Both the position numbers and the translations under genes were made by a program. Below, piece by piece: positions 32,219 through 44,599 of a stretch of DNA of 64,000 nucleotides (the first letter of the stretch is position 1; every line of letters starts with the position of its first letter). Source of the DNA: Canna indica (Eukaryota > Streptophyta > Magnoliopsida > Zingiberales > Cannaceae); the NCBI GenBank assembly GCA_034359265.1, contig CP136890.1, forward strand, positions 80,129,501-80,193,500, read 5' to 3'. The notes beneath the pieces were generated by a model. The model had not been told where the DNA came from. It saw only the letters and a list, made by a program, of their open reading frames with translations, and made no database searches.

Positions 32219-33300
32219 TAACATCAGTGCCTTGCCTCTGGTCTGATCAGGCTGCTGACTGCCCTTGCTATGATAATTCTTTTTGTAATGCCCAATCTGT
32301 CCATAGCTGAAACATACCTCTAAACGTCCCCAACAAGCCCATCAGTGCTTCCTGTGACATCGATTACACTGCTGCGGCCCAGGCGACGCCCCTAGTCCAG
32401 GACCCCTGGAACTGTTATGGCCTCCGCCCTGCTGCGGATCAGCTGTCCTGAAAGTCCCATCTGAGTGAGCTGACCGACCCACCGAAGGTTGGGGCCGGAA
32501 CTTTTTCTTCTGGAGACCATCATGCTTGTCTGTCGGTACCCGAGCCTCCTTTCAGAGCGCCTCATCTACGACCCGAGCAAATGAAGTATCGTCCGTGTAA
32601 TGGATCAGTTTTGCGATCTACGGCCTCAACCCTTCAACAAACCTCTTGACCCTGTCGGTATCAGTGGTTATCAAGGTGGGATAGTACTTCGAGAGTCAAG
32701 TGAACTTCATCTCATAATCTGTCACCGACATACAGCCTATCAGACACAGCAGCTTGAACTCTTTCGCTCGCCTATCCCGGACGCTCATCGGTAGGTACTT
32801 CTCCACCATAGCAGCTCTAAACTCCTCCTAGGTAGGGAGTGGTGCATCTACTGCTCTGCAGTCCCTCCAGGTGTGAAGCCAATTCTTGGATGGACCTCCA
32901 AGTTGTAACCCGATCAGTCGAGTGATCGTCTCAAAAGAACAACCAAGCTCCATGCACAACTCATAGCAATCTCCTAGGAAACTGGTGACCTCCACCCGAT
33001 GATTTGTCCATGTATACTCTGGTGGCACGAATGTAATAAAATCTGCATATGAAGGTGCTCTGGGGGTTCTGACCATCGGTGCTACTAGCTGGACCACCTC
33101 TGGTGCTGCAGGTGCTGCCAGTACTGGTTGTGGCTGCTGCCTCAGCTCCTGCTCCCTACGAAGCGCCTCAGTCAGCTCAGCCACTCAAGCCTACAACAGA
33201 ACAGCCATGGGATCCTGTCCCACATCCTCTCGGGCCTGCGGAGGTCTCCCACGACCCTAGCCCCGGCCTCAGCCTCGGCCTCGGCGCTTAGTAGAGTTAT
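32219..33300 (-). pseudogene. Tekay-type gag (internal region I)
   Basis: The frame at 33184-32828 encodes a retrotransposon gag domain (FVPPEYTWTNHRVEVTSFLG, then LGCSFETITRLIGLQL). Lower-identity pieces continue to a zinc-knuckle region near 32280-32340 (degenerate CFSYGQIGHYKKN-like). The start region near 33290 is Pro/Gly-Arg rich, as in gypsy II. Stop codons and small shifts break the frame at several points. It is cut at 32219 by CACTA D and continues at 25263. Gag would form the particle shell. The primer-binding site lies 235 bp upstream at 33535. Confidence 0.75.
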
Positions 33301-33534
33301 TGTCACTACCGCTCCTTACGACATCAAAGGCCTCCATCGATCTGGAATCACCAGAAAGAAAATATCAAAATTAGACAATTTAATTCATCATAAATCGTTA
33401 AGTAACTAAATCACAAGTCACGCTGAGGTGCAGACTTAGCCCATTGATCTCATGACATACCCCTACCGTATACTGACACGCTAGCAAAGCCCTATACGGT
33501 GACAACTCTAGGTCATAGTCAGACCGAACCGCAT

Positions 33535-33546
33535 GCTCTGATACCA
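33535..33546 (-). other. Primer-binding site of internal region I
   Basis: On the minus strand it reads TGGTATCAGAGC, complementary to the 3' end of initiator tRNA-Met, three bases from the LTR end at 33550. Confidence 0.85.
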
Positions 33547-34239
33547 CATTGTCACGCCCCAACTCAGGGTCATATGACAGGCCAGGGTATACGTGCCTAT
33601 ACCCCGTAGCCTAAACCATGCACATGCCAACTCAACAATAAAACATAGCGGAAAGAAATAAACAAGTTTTATTTCAAATGGAAAACCAAATAGAATTCAT
33701 TATATGTAAGTTTAACAAAAAAATATAAAGTGCGGAAATAATAAATCGGTTCAACTATTCAATTACAATGAAATCTGAAATAAAGACATGAATGTGCCCA
33801 AGGGACTACAACTCCAAAACACTGAAACATAAGTGCATGACTAACTACCAAAAACTCGACTACGACCCCTAACTCGGACTGCCATGAGATCATGTGGCTC
33901 CTCTGCCATCCAGCCCCGCCAAGTGCTCCAGCCCATCCCACCGGTCAAGCTCTGCAAAATAAAAACAAAATGACAACGGGTGAGTTCAAAGAACTTAGTG
34001 ACCGGTTCTACCAACCCCCACGAAAATCCAAACACATATATGATGCATAAAGCAAAACTCCTAACTCTAGCAGGAGAGGTCACTATGGAGTGACTAGCCA
34101 ACAGGCCATCTGGCCACTACCTACCCAGAGGCAGCCAAGACCCAAAATGGTGAAGATCAACAGGCCTAAGCCTACCATTCCCTAAGGCAACAACACATAC
34201 TAGCATAACCGGGTAGGCCCTCCAAACTTATCCTAATAT

Positions 34240-34640
34240 AAAGAAACTCGGGAGCAATCGGGATCGGCACATCCGAACTTGTTCCACGAGATGCGTATGA
34301 ACAATTGGGAATCGCCCATCCGATCTTACCCCATTACGATATCACAAGAATAATCGGGATTTGCCCGTCCAAACTTATTCCTTAAAAACACCGCGGGAAT
34401 AGTCAGGTAGGACCTCCGAACTTATTCCACGAGGATAAACCGGAACAATCGGGATTTGCCCGTCCGAATTGTTCCAATAAATAACGTAGGAGTAATCGAG
34501 ATTCGCCCATCCGAACTTTTCCCTTTTAAATATAGAATCTTGAGAACAATCGAAATTTGTTCATCCGAGCTTGTTCCACAAGATACGTAGGAACAATCGG
34601 GATTTGCTCATCCGAACTTGTTCCACAGGTTGGGAATTAG
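34240..34640. repeat. Array of hairpin-forming repeats inside the central Tekay LTR
   Basis: About eight variants of a unit of the form GGAACAATCGGGATTTGCCC followed by ATCCGAACTTGTTCC, spaced about 50-60 bp. The two ends of each unit (GGAACAA and TTGTTCC, plus CGGAT and ATCCG) pair, so each unit can fold back. The same array is present in the right LTR at 47990-48390. Confidence 0.75.
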
Positions 34641-36974
34641 CCATCCAACCTTTCGCGCGTAGCCCGAAATTCGCCTCCTCAAAGAGCCTCTCTGTCATTC
34701 ATAAAGATAATGGCGCATCATGACTTAAGTCAAGTCTCTCCTTCGGTGTCTTAGGGGTGTCCAAATTGGGAAGCATCTCAACACTCCAATACACGACCCC
34801 AACTCCTAGACCTGTAATGTCATAAACCCGTGAGGTTTTATTTCATACATAAACTTTATTTGTTGGTTCATAACAGATTATGCTGACCCCTTTCTCAATT
34901 TTAATTATGCAATTAAAATTTAGATCACCAAGATTAGGGTTTTGATTTAGGGTTTCGATTTAGCTTACTTTTGTGCCCCAAACTGATGTATCTAATCCGA
35001 ATCTGGTCTCCAGAATGTGACCTATGTTTCCAAATTATATTTTCTGGTCAAAACGATAGGTTACACAACCATATTTAGTAAACTATGCACATTACAAATA
35101 GGATTTCAAAATCAGCCCTAAAACAAATAATTCAGCCTGCAGTTTTCAACCTAATTGAGTTTCCACATAATAAAGGTAATTAAATTCAAAAATTACAAAA
35201 TTAAATTCCTTAATTATCAACAAAACATAATTATTTTATTGAGGCAAAACTTCTCAAGAATCAAGTCATGATTGCATGAATCAAAACCATCTTCAAGCAA
35301 GAATCAAATTACATAATCAAGAATCTCATATCAAGAACAATCATGGCTTCAAGATCAAATCTTGTTTTTTTTTAAGAACATGCTCCATATCAAAAATCAC
35401 AGATTTAAATCTAAGGCATGCAACCACAATTCAAGAACCTAAATAGGCAAGCAACTTAAGATATAAACGTTAAGATAAACAAGATCTCTCACTTGGGCAT
35501 TTCATTGAATACCTTGAGGGCACCCTTGCTTCACCCTTGGCCGAGCACCCCTAGGTTAAACCTAGGGTTGCCGAGCCACAAAGGGAGAGTCTCGGCCCTC
35601 CTACCACAAATCGGTACAAGAACACGATAATCAAAACCCACGGTTTGGCGAGAAATCACAAGAATCAAGAAAATGCCCAAATCAGCTCAAAACTACGAGA
35701 GAACTCGAGAAAGGAGAGGTAAAACCACTCACCAAAATATGAAGGATGATTAAAGGAGAAATCTCGGACGACGGCCCTCGAATTCGGCTTCAAGAGATGG
35801 CGGCTCGACTCAAAAAGGGGGGAGAGGGGGCGGCGGCTCCTCCTCAAGCCGTCGGCTTGAAGAGAGGGGAAGAGAGGGAGAGAGAGAGGGCGGCTGGCAC
35901 AGCTTCAGGCGGCTCCTCTCAGCTCGGCTCCAAAGGGGAGGGAAAGGGGAAGGAGGCTCGACGGCTACAGCTTGGCTCGGCAGCTACATCATGGCTCGGC
36001 AGCTTCAAGGGAAGGAGATGGGGAGGGCGGCTGCTCTCCTCTCTCATTCGGCTGGTGCGGCTCCAATAGGGAGCCGCCAACCCTTGGGGGTGGATTTTAT
36101 AATCCCCTCCCAAAACCACCTATCCACACCCGAACCCCGCATTTTCCTCAACTCAAATCCGCAACCCACTAACCCATGATAAAATACAATCAACAAACAC
36201 ATCCACATCCACATGCAATATAATCAAATCAATTAGCTATATACTTGTAAATCATAATTAAACTCACCCGAGCTCGCAAGCTCGCACACTACTAGAAAAA
36301 TGGTCATCAGCAACGGCTGATGCCGTTGCTGAGCCGTTGCAATAGCGCCGTGAGAGAAAGTCGCGTTGCTGATGACTTAGCAACGGCTCAGCAACGGCCG
36401 CTCGGGCCGTCGCTCAAAACATTATCAGCAATGGCCGCTGGGCCGTCGCTAAAAATATTATCAGCAACGGCTTTCCCACAGACCCGGAGCCGTTGCTGAT
36501 ACCATTAATAGCAACGGCCGCTGAGTCCGTAGCAACACCGTTAGTAAAACTCCGTCGCTAAGCCGTTGCTGTAGGTCATCAGCAACGGCTTTCGATACAC
36601 TTTTAGCAACGGCTTTCCCACGGACGCCCGTGGGAAAGCCGTTGCTGATGACCTATACCTGCAACCAGAAAATTTGTAAATTTCAAATTTCCATTGATAC
36701 ATTGATACATTTATCTGATACATAACTCACACACCCATACCCTCATACACACATTCATTCACACATCACAAACATCTCATACACATTCATTCAAACATCA
36801 CAAACACACCAAGATATACATCAAAACAATTATATTTATATTCATAATTATCCACGATAGTATAAACACAATTCAAATGCAAAATTGAAGTATCAACATC
36901 TCAGTAACATAGTCAATATAAATTAAACAAGTTCAATATGTCAGTAACAAAGTCAATATAAACAAAATCTCACG

Positions 36975-38446
36975 TTGACGATGGAGGATGGCCTGGATCA
37001 TATGGCGGGGTCTGGAGTGCTTGAGTGTACACCGGCGTGGACTGACTCGATGATGATGGATTAGATGATGCCGAAGAGATGCCTGCTTCGGGATGACCCG
37101 ACAAGTTGCGTAGCATAGCTTCTATATTCGCCATCGTCTGACTCTGGCGCTCCATCAACTCAGTCTGACGGGCGACTGTCTCCTCTAGTGTCCTTATCCT
37201 ATTACTATGATCATAACTGGATCTGGAGGTGGACGGCCGCTCACCAGCGACCGGAGGGGTCAGTGCCCCAAGTGGCCCTAGTACGGCTCGCGCATGACCA
37301 CTATCTGCGAAGCCATATACGCGGCCATGGTCCCAGCCACCTGCGGCCTCGACCCACGATGCTGCGTCAAAGTCCTCGGGGGTACCCCCACGCTGCACCA
37401 CCGTCTGGCTGTAGGTCTCCTACTCGAGTTTGATTTTTTGTTTAATATTTATCATAAAACTTAAATTATAAATATATAATGAATAATTTAAACAAATATA
37501 TAATTACCATAATGTATGCAGCACGGTTGTGGATGTACTCCCCAGTCCCATGTGCTCGACGGTGAGTCCGCTCAAACACCGCCATCGGGGAGGGTCGCTG
37601 GACACTCCCGTCATCCGACACCGTCGTCTACATTTACAAAACAAATACATTAATTAGTACACATAATAACAAATAAATTATATAATTAAAAGATATACTT
37701 ACCATACGGTTTGCGTGCACTGCAAATGCAACAGAGCCGCCGGTGTGACGCGCTGCTCCCCCCGACATGCGATTTCTAGCCGCATTCCGAGAAACCTCCT
37801 GCCATCGATCCGTCGACCATATCCCCACGAGCTGGTCCCATATATCCGGAGTAATCCAACCGGGGCCGTATCCCCGAGTCTCCGCGATGTTAGTGGTCCC
37901 AGCTCGGGCCATCGCCTGGGACCGAGCCTGCCCCAGCTGCCAGTTGTACCTTGCCCGGGAAATAGCCTCCCAGGCAGCGTAAATGAAGGGCCTCTTGTCC
38001 TCGGCCCATGTATAGCGAGCCTGCAAAATAATAATATCAGTACCAATATTAATATATCATGCATGTAAAAAAAATATTAATACGTGCCTCAAACTCGCGC
38101 CATAACATGTCGACGTGCTCGCTAGGCACGTGAGACCACGTAGGCCATGCCCCGTGCATGTATCGTCGAATAGTAGAAGAAATGCTCCTCGGCACTTCTT
38201 CTTGCTCGAACCTGCACAACAAAAATAAATTTTAATATTATATTATGATATAATGAATTTGTAATGATTCATAATTCATGATATATTACGTACCGCTCCC
38301 CAATCACGCTAATCAATCTACGTGACTCTGTGGCTGGTGGAGGCTGCCACCTGTTCGGCCCGCGTGGCCGCCTACGTCTGGATGTACTAGCCTCGGCAGT
38401 ATCATCCTCATGAGGATCAGCAACAGGAGGATCAGCAGCATGAGTA
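36975..38446 (-). pseudogene. TNPA-like gene of element F, start deleted
   Basis: Exons 2-5 are present with splice borders like those of A: exon 2 about 38213-38087, exon 3 about 38020-37703, exon 4 about 37627-37508, exon 5 about 37425-36975. Exon 1 remains only from THAADPPVADPHEDDTAE onward. Its start and the Arg-rich N-terminus are lost in the deletion that removed the TNPD C-terminus. Exon 3 carries FIYAAWEAISRARYNWQLGQ, with a G to W change against other copies. Sequence variants group it with A and G. Confidence 0.72.
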
Positions 38447-41400
38447 ACATACTTGTTCGGCTTGTGATGCCAATATAAAAGGCTCATTTGCTGCCAATTT
38501 CGATTTGTAATTAACCTCAACAAGTTTGTATTTTGGATGAACTTTCATGCCCCTTTCTGTTGTATCGAACCAATGACATCTAAATAGGATCACTGATTTC
38601 AAGCCGAAGTAGTGCAACTCTATCACTTCTTCCACTAGTCCATAGAAATCCATATCACATTCAACATAAGTTGTCCCTTTCACACAGACCCCAGCATTCA
38701 TCGTCTTTTTTGTAGATGAATATTCAACCGTGTGAAATTTATACCCGTTAACAAAATATCCGCTATAGCACGACACAAGTCGCGATGGTCCACTAACAAA
38801 CTCAAATATTCTTTCATCTATTTCAGCTCTGTGATCTTTGCTGTAAGTCTGAATCCAAGAAGGGAAATCACGATTCCGTAATGTCTCCAATTCTTGATCG
38901 TTGTGAATAGAGTATTTTTACACCATCTCAATGTCAAATATTTCAATGAATTGTTCAATCTCTGGACAATTGAGTAATACATACAAGTGTGCCAAATGAT
39001 ACTCTTCATCGCTTAAGTGTCGAGATGGACGAGAACCAAAAGCACGACCAGAGTGACAAAATATATTTAAACGTCCATCTGAATGTCGAACACCCCCGTC
39101 GTCGTTACGTGGAAGACGATCAAATCTTGTCTGTACTGTCGATTCAAAGTAAAATGAGCAGAATGTTGAAATTTCTTGGATGATATACGATTCAGATATT
39201 GATCCTTCAACAGCTGCGGTGTTCTTTACTTTTTTCTTCAGACGATTCATGTATCTTTCAAATAAGTACATCCAACGATATTGAACGGGGCCACCAACTC
39301 GTGCCTCGTATGCCAAGTGTATCGGTAGATGCTCCATCGAGTCAAAAAATGCAGGAGGGAAAAACTGCTCCAGCTTGCATATGATTTCAACAATATTATT
39401 TTCAAGTGTTGACATATCTTCGACTCGAAGGACATTTGCATAGATGCTTCTAAAAAACATACTTAATTCAGTCAACGGACCCCAAATATTATCAGGTAGA
39501 AGATCTCGAAATGCGATCGGAAGTAATCTCTGCATGAATACATGACAATCATGGCTCTTCATCCCTGATATTTTGCAATCATCGACGTTCACACATCGAG
39601 ATAAGTTTGAAGCATATCCATCGGGTAATCTGAGTTCTTTTACCCATTGACAAACATCTTTGATCTGTTGTTTATTTAACACATATAGGGCCTTCGGTTT
39701 CAGATATCGTCCGTTGACCTCTTGTAACTCCAACTCTGGTCTTTTACAAAGTATTTTCAGATCATGTCGGGCTTTGACATTATCTTTAGTTTTTCCAGAA
39801 ATATCCATCACAGTGTTGAAAATATTATCAAACACATTTTTTTCAATGTGCATGACATCTAAATTATGTCGAATCAATAATGAACTCCAATAGGGCAATT
39901 CCCAAAAGATACTTTTTTTCACCCAGTTGTGTGTTTGGCCAAAACCTGACACTCTTTCATTGCGACCAAATACTATATCTGGAAGTGCTGAAACACGTGC
40001 TAACATTTGTTCACCAGACAACATCGGTGGTGGCCCATCTCTTTCGACTCTGCCCTTAGTAAATTTATTACGATTCCTTCGATACTGGTGATGAACCGGT
40101 AGGAATCGACGATGACAATCAAAGAATGAGATTTTTCGTCCGTTCTGAAGACTGATTGATTTAGAGTGTTCCATACAATACGGGCAAGAGAGTCGGCCGT
40201 GAGTGCTCCAACCCGACAACATGCCGTACGCGGGGAAATCATTGATTGTCCACAAGACCGCGGCCTTTAAATTGAAGTTTTGCTTCCGATGACAATCATA
40301 AGTGACAGCTCCCTCAGTCCACAATGTTTTCAATTCATCTATCAAGGGTCTGAGAAATATGTCAATTTCTTTTCGCGGACCCTTAATTAGGACCCGGAAT
40401 AATCATCGAAAGATAAATAAATTCATCTTTCATGCACATTGACGGTGGCAAATTATAAACTGTCAGCAGCACTGGCCAAACTGAATAAGGAGTTGCAGAA
40501 TGTCCAAACGGATTAAAACCATCTGTGCACAATCCCAATCTAATATTTCTAGTATCCATAGCAAATGAAGGATAACATGTATCCAAATGTTTCCATGCTT
40601 CACTGTCAGATGGATGAGTCATTACTGTATCATCACGACTTCTTGCATGCCAACTCATGTAGGGGGCTGTCTTTTCCGACATGAATAATCTTTGAAGCCT
40701 CGGTGTTAGTGGAAAATACCGAAGCACCTTAAACGAGATATTTTTCTGTCGGACCGATTTCTTCTCCTTGTAACGAGGGTGTTGACATACAGGGCATTTA
40801 TCCAACTGCACATTTTCTTTATAATATAAAATGCTGTTATTTTGGCACGCGTGTATTTTTTCGTACCCAAGCCCCAATTTTCTCATTAGCTTTTTAGTCT
40901 TATAAAAAGAAGGCTCAAACTTGTTATCAGTAGGCAGCATTCCATTAATCAATCCAGCAATCCGATCATACGCAACTCCGCTGATATTACAATCGGCCTT
41001 GATGTTTAAGAGCTGTGTCATTGCTGAAAACCTAGTGTATTTAGGACAATTCTCATACAAAGGTTCATCGGCAGCTTTCAACATCTCGTAAAATTCTGCA
41101 GCTTCTTTATTCGGTAATTCAATCTCTACCGCAGCCCCTACTTCTGTGATATCAACCGCTGTAGTATCTGGTGGGACTGATGTCTGAAGAACTAGCCGAT
41201 CAACATTATCATTCAGGTGGAATTGACCCCCAAGACTATCAAGTATCATAGTTCTATAGGGATTACATTGACTGGATGAAGAAGCACCAGCAGAGGAAGA
41301 TTCACCATATGTCTGAACGACAGGATTGCTCGACGTCCCGACTTCGCGTGACTCCCCGTGACAAGTCCATAGAAAATATCTTGGTGTAAATCCTTTGGTA

Positions 41401-41624
41401 TATAGATGCAGAGTGACAGTCTCCCGATCCAAAAATCGTCCATTCGAACAAATGCGGCACGGACATCGGATTTGATCACCCATGCTAACGAAATTCCGAT
41501 TCGAATAGGCGAAATTTAGGAAGTACGTTACGCCTAATCGAAACTCATTCGTTAAAGCTCCACGATCAAAACGTTGGTACATCCAACTTCGATCAGCCGA
41601 CATGATTCTGTCAATCAATGACAA
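38447..41624 (-). pseudogene. TNPD transposase of element F, frameshifted and C-terminally deleted
   Basis: The N-terminal frame at 41624-40383 (413 codons) holds the transposase-associated domain, the DKCPVCQHPRYKEKKS zinc-type motif and the start of the tnp2 domain. It ends because of a 4-bp insertion at 40383-40389 (TTAATTA where D has TTA). The next frame, 40345-38918, continues tnp2 and DUF4218 for 475 codons to a TAA stop where D has CAA (38918-38920). The last frame, 38890-38432, covers DUF4216. It is cut after ASQAEQV and joined to TNPA exon 1, so the acidic tail is missing. TNPD proteins catalyse CACTA transposition; this copy cannot make a complete one. Confidence 0.85.
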
Positions 41625-41689
41625 TTTCTTTGGTTAATGTCTTTAGGTGAGATTGTCCTATTCCATTCGGGATTTATGTTATTCGTACT

Positions 41690-41860
41690 GCACTTACGTT
41701 TTTATTTTAACTGTTAACTAATTATTCTAAATTTCGACAGCATCTCCCTACAGTTCTCCGAATACGCATATCATCTGGGCGCGTATCGGAGAACAAGAGA
41801 GATGTTGCCGAATTTTAGAATAATTAGTTAATAGTTAAAATAAAAACGTAAGTGCAGTAC
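41690..41860. repeat. 80-bp inverted repeat upstream of TNPD (element F)
   Basis: The arms start CTGCACTTACG and end CGTAAGTGCAG, as in A, with mismatches at only a few places. Its inner edge is about 65 bp from the TNPD start at 41624. Confidence 0.85.
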
Positions 41861-42064
41861 AAATAACTATATTCCCAAATTGTCCAATCAGGGACAATTC
41901 AAGAATTGTACGTCGTATAAAAGATCATCTACTTCTTTTACACGAACATACAATCCCCGAACGGATCTAAGGTTTTGCTAAATCATATCCGATTCGTCGA
42001 TGCGTACGTGAAACATATCAACTCGTCTGATGGATGATTATTTTCTAAATGTTTCGAGACAGTT

Positions 42065-42310
42065 CGAGTCCATATTGGACGATTTCGGCGCGCGTCCGAA
42101 GTGGACGATTCCGGCGCGAGTCCGAATTGGACGATTTCGGCGCGCGTCCGAAGTGAACGATTCCGGCGCGAGTCCGAATTGGATGATTCCGGCGCGCGTC
42201 CGAAGTGGACGATTCCGGCGCGAGTCCGAATTGGACGATTCCGGCGCGAGCCCGAATTGGACGATTCCGTCCCGCGTCCGAAGTGGACGATTCCGGCGCG
42301 CGTCCGAAAT
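42065..42310. repeat. 26-bp minisatellite (element F)
   Basis: About nine to ten tandem units of 26 bp, alternating between GGCGCGCGTCCGAAGTGGAC and GGCGCGAGTCCGAATTGGAC forms. Confidence 0.85.
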
Positions 42311-42429
42311 TAATCTAAACCCTAATAATTAATCTAACAAATTAAACAATTAATCTAAACAATTAATTAACATTTATAAAATAATTAATTAACAATTTCA
42401 AAACAAATATATATATATATATATATATA

Positions 42430-42560
42430 TTCCGGCACCGGAGTCCACCCTCCGGTGCCGGCGTACAGTGGCCGGACACACTGTCCGGCCACTGTAGAAG
42501 GTCCGGCGGCGGCCATAGGCCGACCGCCGCCGGCCGAAACCCTAGAAATAGGGTTTCGGT
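42430..42560. repeat. GC-rich palindromes (element F)
   Basis: Equivalent to 5284-5415: CCGGCACCGGAGTC, CAGTGGCCGGACAC, CCGGCGGCGG and CCGAAACCCTA, each followed by its complement. An AT microsatellite precedes them at 42406-42431. Confidence 0.75.
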
Positions 42561-42739
42561 CGGATTTTAACATCTCCGACCGAAACGGTATAGGCCGGCC
42601 GATCAACATACCGGCAGCAGCGGCAGCGGCGCGGCGGCGAGAGGCGTCGGCGTCGGCAGCAGCGGCGAGAGGTGTCGGCAGGAGCGGCGGCGGCAGCAGC
42701 GGGAGGAAGAAGGGTCGGGCGCTAGAGCGTGCCCTATAT

Positions 42740-43048
42740 AAACTTATCAGCAACGGCTCACTCGCCCGTTAGAAAGCCGTTGCTGATAAGTTATCATCAG
42801 CAACGGCTCACTTATCCGTTCGCAAGCCGTTGCTGATAATTAAAATATCAGCAACGGCTCGCCTTTCCGTCCGAAAGCCGTTGCTGATAATTAAAATAAT
42901 CCGCAACGGCTCGGGTTTCCGTTAGAACGCCGTTGCAGATACAAATATCTGCAACGGCTCGGGCGGCCGTAAGAACGCCGTTGCAAATAGCAACGGCTTG
43001 AGCGGCCGTTGCTGATAGCCGTTGCTGAAGACCAAGTTTGTAGTAGTG
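42740..43048. repeat. Right subterminal array and terminal repeat of element F
   Basis: More than a dozen CAGCAACGGC or GCCGTTGCTG motifs, mostly as facing pairs separated by 15-25 bp, ending TAGTAGTG. They are the likely binding sites for a TNPA-like protein, by analogy with En/Spm. Confidence 0.8.
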
Positions 43049-43155
43049 GCACTGGACCATGAGTCAACTTGGCTCGACCTCGAACTAGCCCGCCAGGCTG
43101 GCGAACACAAATAATAAGGGGATAATAAATAAATAAAAATATCAAGGATATTACA

Positions 43156-44491
43156 ATCCTCCCTCCTTAAAGAATATTTCTACTCGAATTTCAAAAAAAG
43201 AAACTTGAGGTCTCACCAAATCATTAAACAACGAATGATAACGCTCCCTCATATACTGCTCCACCTCCCAAGTGGCCTCTTGTCCGGAATGGTGCTCCCA
43301 CCTGACCTTAACCAAGGGGATCTCCTTGGACTTCAATTTTTTGATGCCGGTCTAGCACCTCAACTGGCCACTCCTTATAAGAAACTATTGAATCCACCTC
43401 CACTGCGGTAGACTCAATCACATGGGACTCATCCCGAATGTACTTCTTCAGCATAGATACATGGAACACTGGATGTACTCAGTCCATACTAGGAGATAAG
43501 ACTAACTCATAGGCCACAGCTCTCTTGCGCCTGAGAATAGGAAACGACCCAATGAACATAGGGCTCAGCTTTCATTTCTTACCAAATCCCACCACCCCTT
43601 TCATAGGGGACACCTTGAGGAACACCATGTCACCCTCAGCAAATTCTACCTTCCTGGCCTTGCCATCAGCATATATCTTCTGGCGACTATGAGCTGCCAA
43701 CAGTCTCTCTCTAATTAGCTTCGCCTTTTCTACTACCTCCTCCACCAGGTCAGGTCCCATCATAAGGGAATCCCCTGCCTCAAACTAGCCTACGAGCGGC
43801 CTACATCTCTGCCCATACAATGCCTCAAATGGGGCCATTCTGATGCTGCTGTGATAGTTGTTATTGTAGGCCTCTCCCAACTGCCCTCCAAATCTAAGAC
43901 ACATGCTCTCAGCATATCCTCCAGCGTCTGAATAGTCAGCTCTGACTGACCATCTGTCTGATGGTGAAATGCAGTGCTGAACCGAACCTGAGTCCCCAAT
44001 GCCTCTTGGAAAGACTGTCAAAATTGAGCTGTGAATTGAGTACCCTGATCTGAGATGATCATAACAGGAACATCATGGTAAGCGATGATCCGATCCAAGA
44101 ACAACCTCGCATACTGCTCGGCTGAAAAGGTCATCATGACTGGTATAAAATGCGACGTCTTGGTTAGGTGATCCACCACTACCCGGATGGAATCATTGCC
44201 CTTCCTGGACTTTGGCAACCATGTTACAAAATCCATGGTTATCTTCTCCCATTTCCACTCTGGTACTTCTAGGTTCTGGAGCAACCCTGCCGGCTTCAAA
44301 TGCTCAGCCTTAACCTGTTGACACACTAGCCATTTAGATACGAACTCGACCACCTCTCTTTTCATGCCTTTCCACCAATAATTCTGCCTTACATCATGGT
44401 ACATCTTTGTGGCTCCCGGATGCATAGTGTATATGGAATGATGAGCCAACTCTAGCACCTGCCTGCGCACCTTGGCCATGTCTGGTACCAC
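43156..44491 (-). pseudogene. Tekay-type integrase and chromodomain-like C-terminus (internal region II)
   Basis: The frame 44491-44018 encodes the zinc-binding domain (HH at LELAHHSIY, one Cys of the CxxC pair replaced by Trp in SKWLVCQQVK) and the first half of the integrase core (MDFVTWLP and SDQGTQFTAQF with two acidic residues). A TGA stop after TAQF replaces Trp. The core continues at 43999-43790 (FHHQTDGQSEL, the Glu position), with a frame change into the region of 44021-43785. The linker is at 43763-43572. The C-terminal 43336-43156 has KEIPLVKVRWEHHSGQEATW, a chromodomain-like ending typical of chromoviruses. Several stops and shifts make it inactive. A polypurine tract follows. Confidence 0.82.
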
Positions 44492-44599
44492 TATCCTGTT
44501 CTTAAACCTCAGAACACCCTCTGAGTCAACACCGAAACCATTATCGACATCGCCTCTCCTGGCCAGATCCTTAGTGAGTGCACAAAAAGCATCCTCCTC

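Larger units (their letters stand above)
36287..43048 (-). mobile_element. Family-1 CACTA element F, near full length
   Basis: CACTACTAGAAAAATGG at 36287 and TTTGTAGTAGTG to 43048 are flanked by GCA on both sides (36284-36286 and 43049-43051). At 6762 bp it has a TNPA lacking its start, a TNPD lacking its C-terminus, a complete 80-bp inverted repeat, a long minisatellite (about nine units), palindromes, a TATA site (about 42735) and full subterminal arrays. It is inserted in the central Tekay LTR: the reconstituted flank CTCGCACTGGACCATGAG matches CTCGCACCGGACCATGAG at 50027. Confidence 0.9.
33550..43155 (-). mobile_element. Central Tekay LTR shared by two internal regions, interrupted by CACTA F
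   Basis: The LTR starts on plus with TGTCACGCCCC at 33550 and ends ATATTACA at 43155. Removing CACTA F (36287-43048) and its 3-bp duplication leaves about 2840 bp, against 2828 bp for the LTR at 47309-50136. A primer-binding site and gag lie to its left, while a polypurine tract and integrase end lie to its right. It therefore serves as the 5' LTR of region I and the 3' LTR of region II. Divergence from the other LTR is clear by eye (about 85-90 percent identity at the start), so the structure is old. Confidence 0.85.

Noticed and set aside
35746..36179. Gly/Arg-rich frames in the Tekay LTR (also 49545-49905).
   Set aside because: They are inside an LTR, unmatched to any protein family and not conserved in frame between the two LTRs.
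37715..38068. Plus-strand open frame opposite TNPA exon 3, repeated in all family-1 copies (also 2988, 13990, 26580, 51939).
   Set aside because: It mirrors a conserved coding exon on the minus strand, crosses the exon border and has no own features, so it is a shadow frame.
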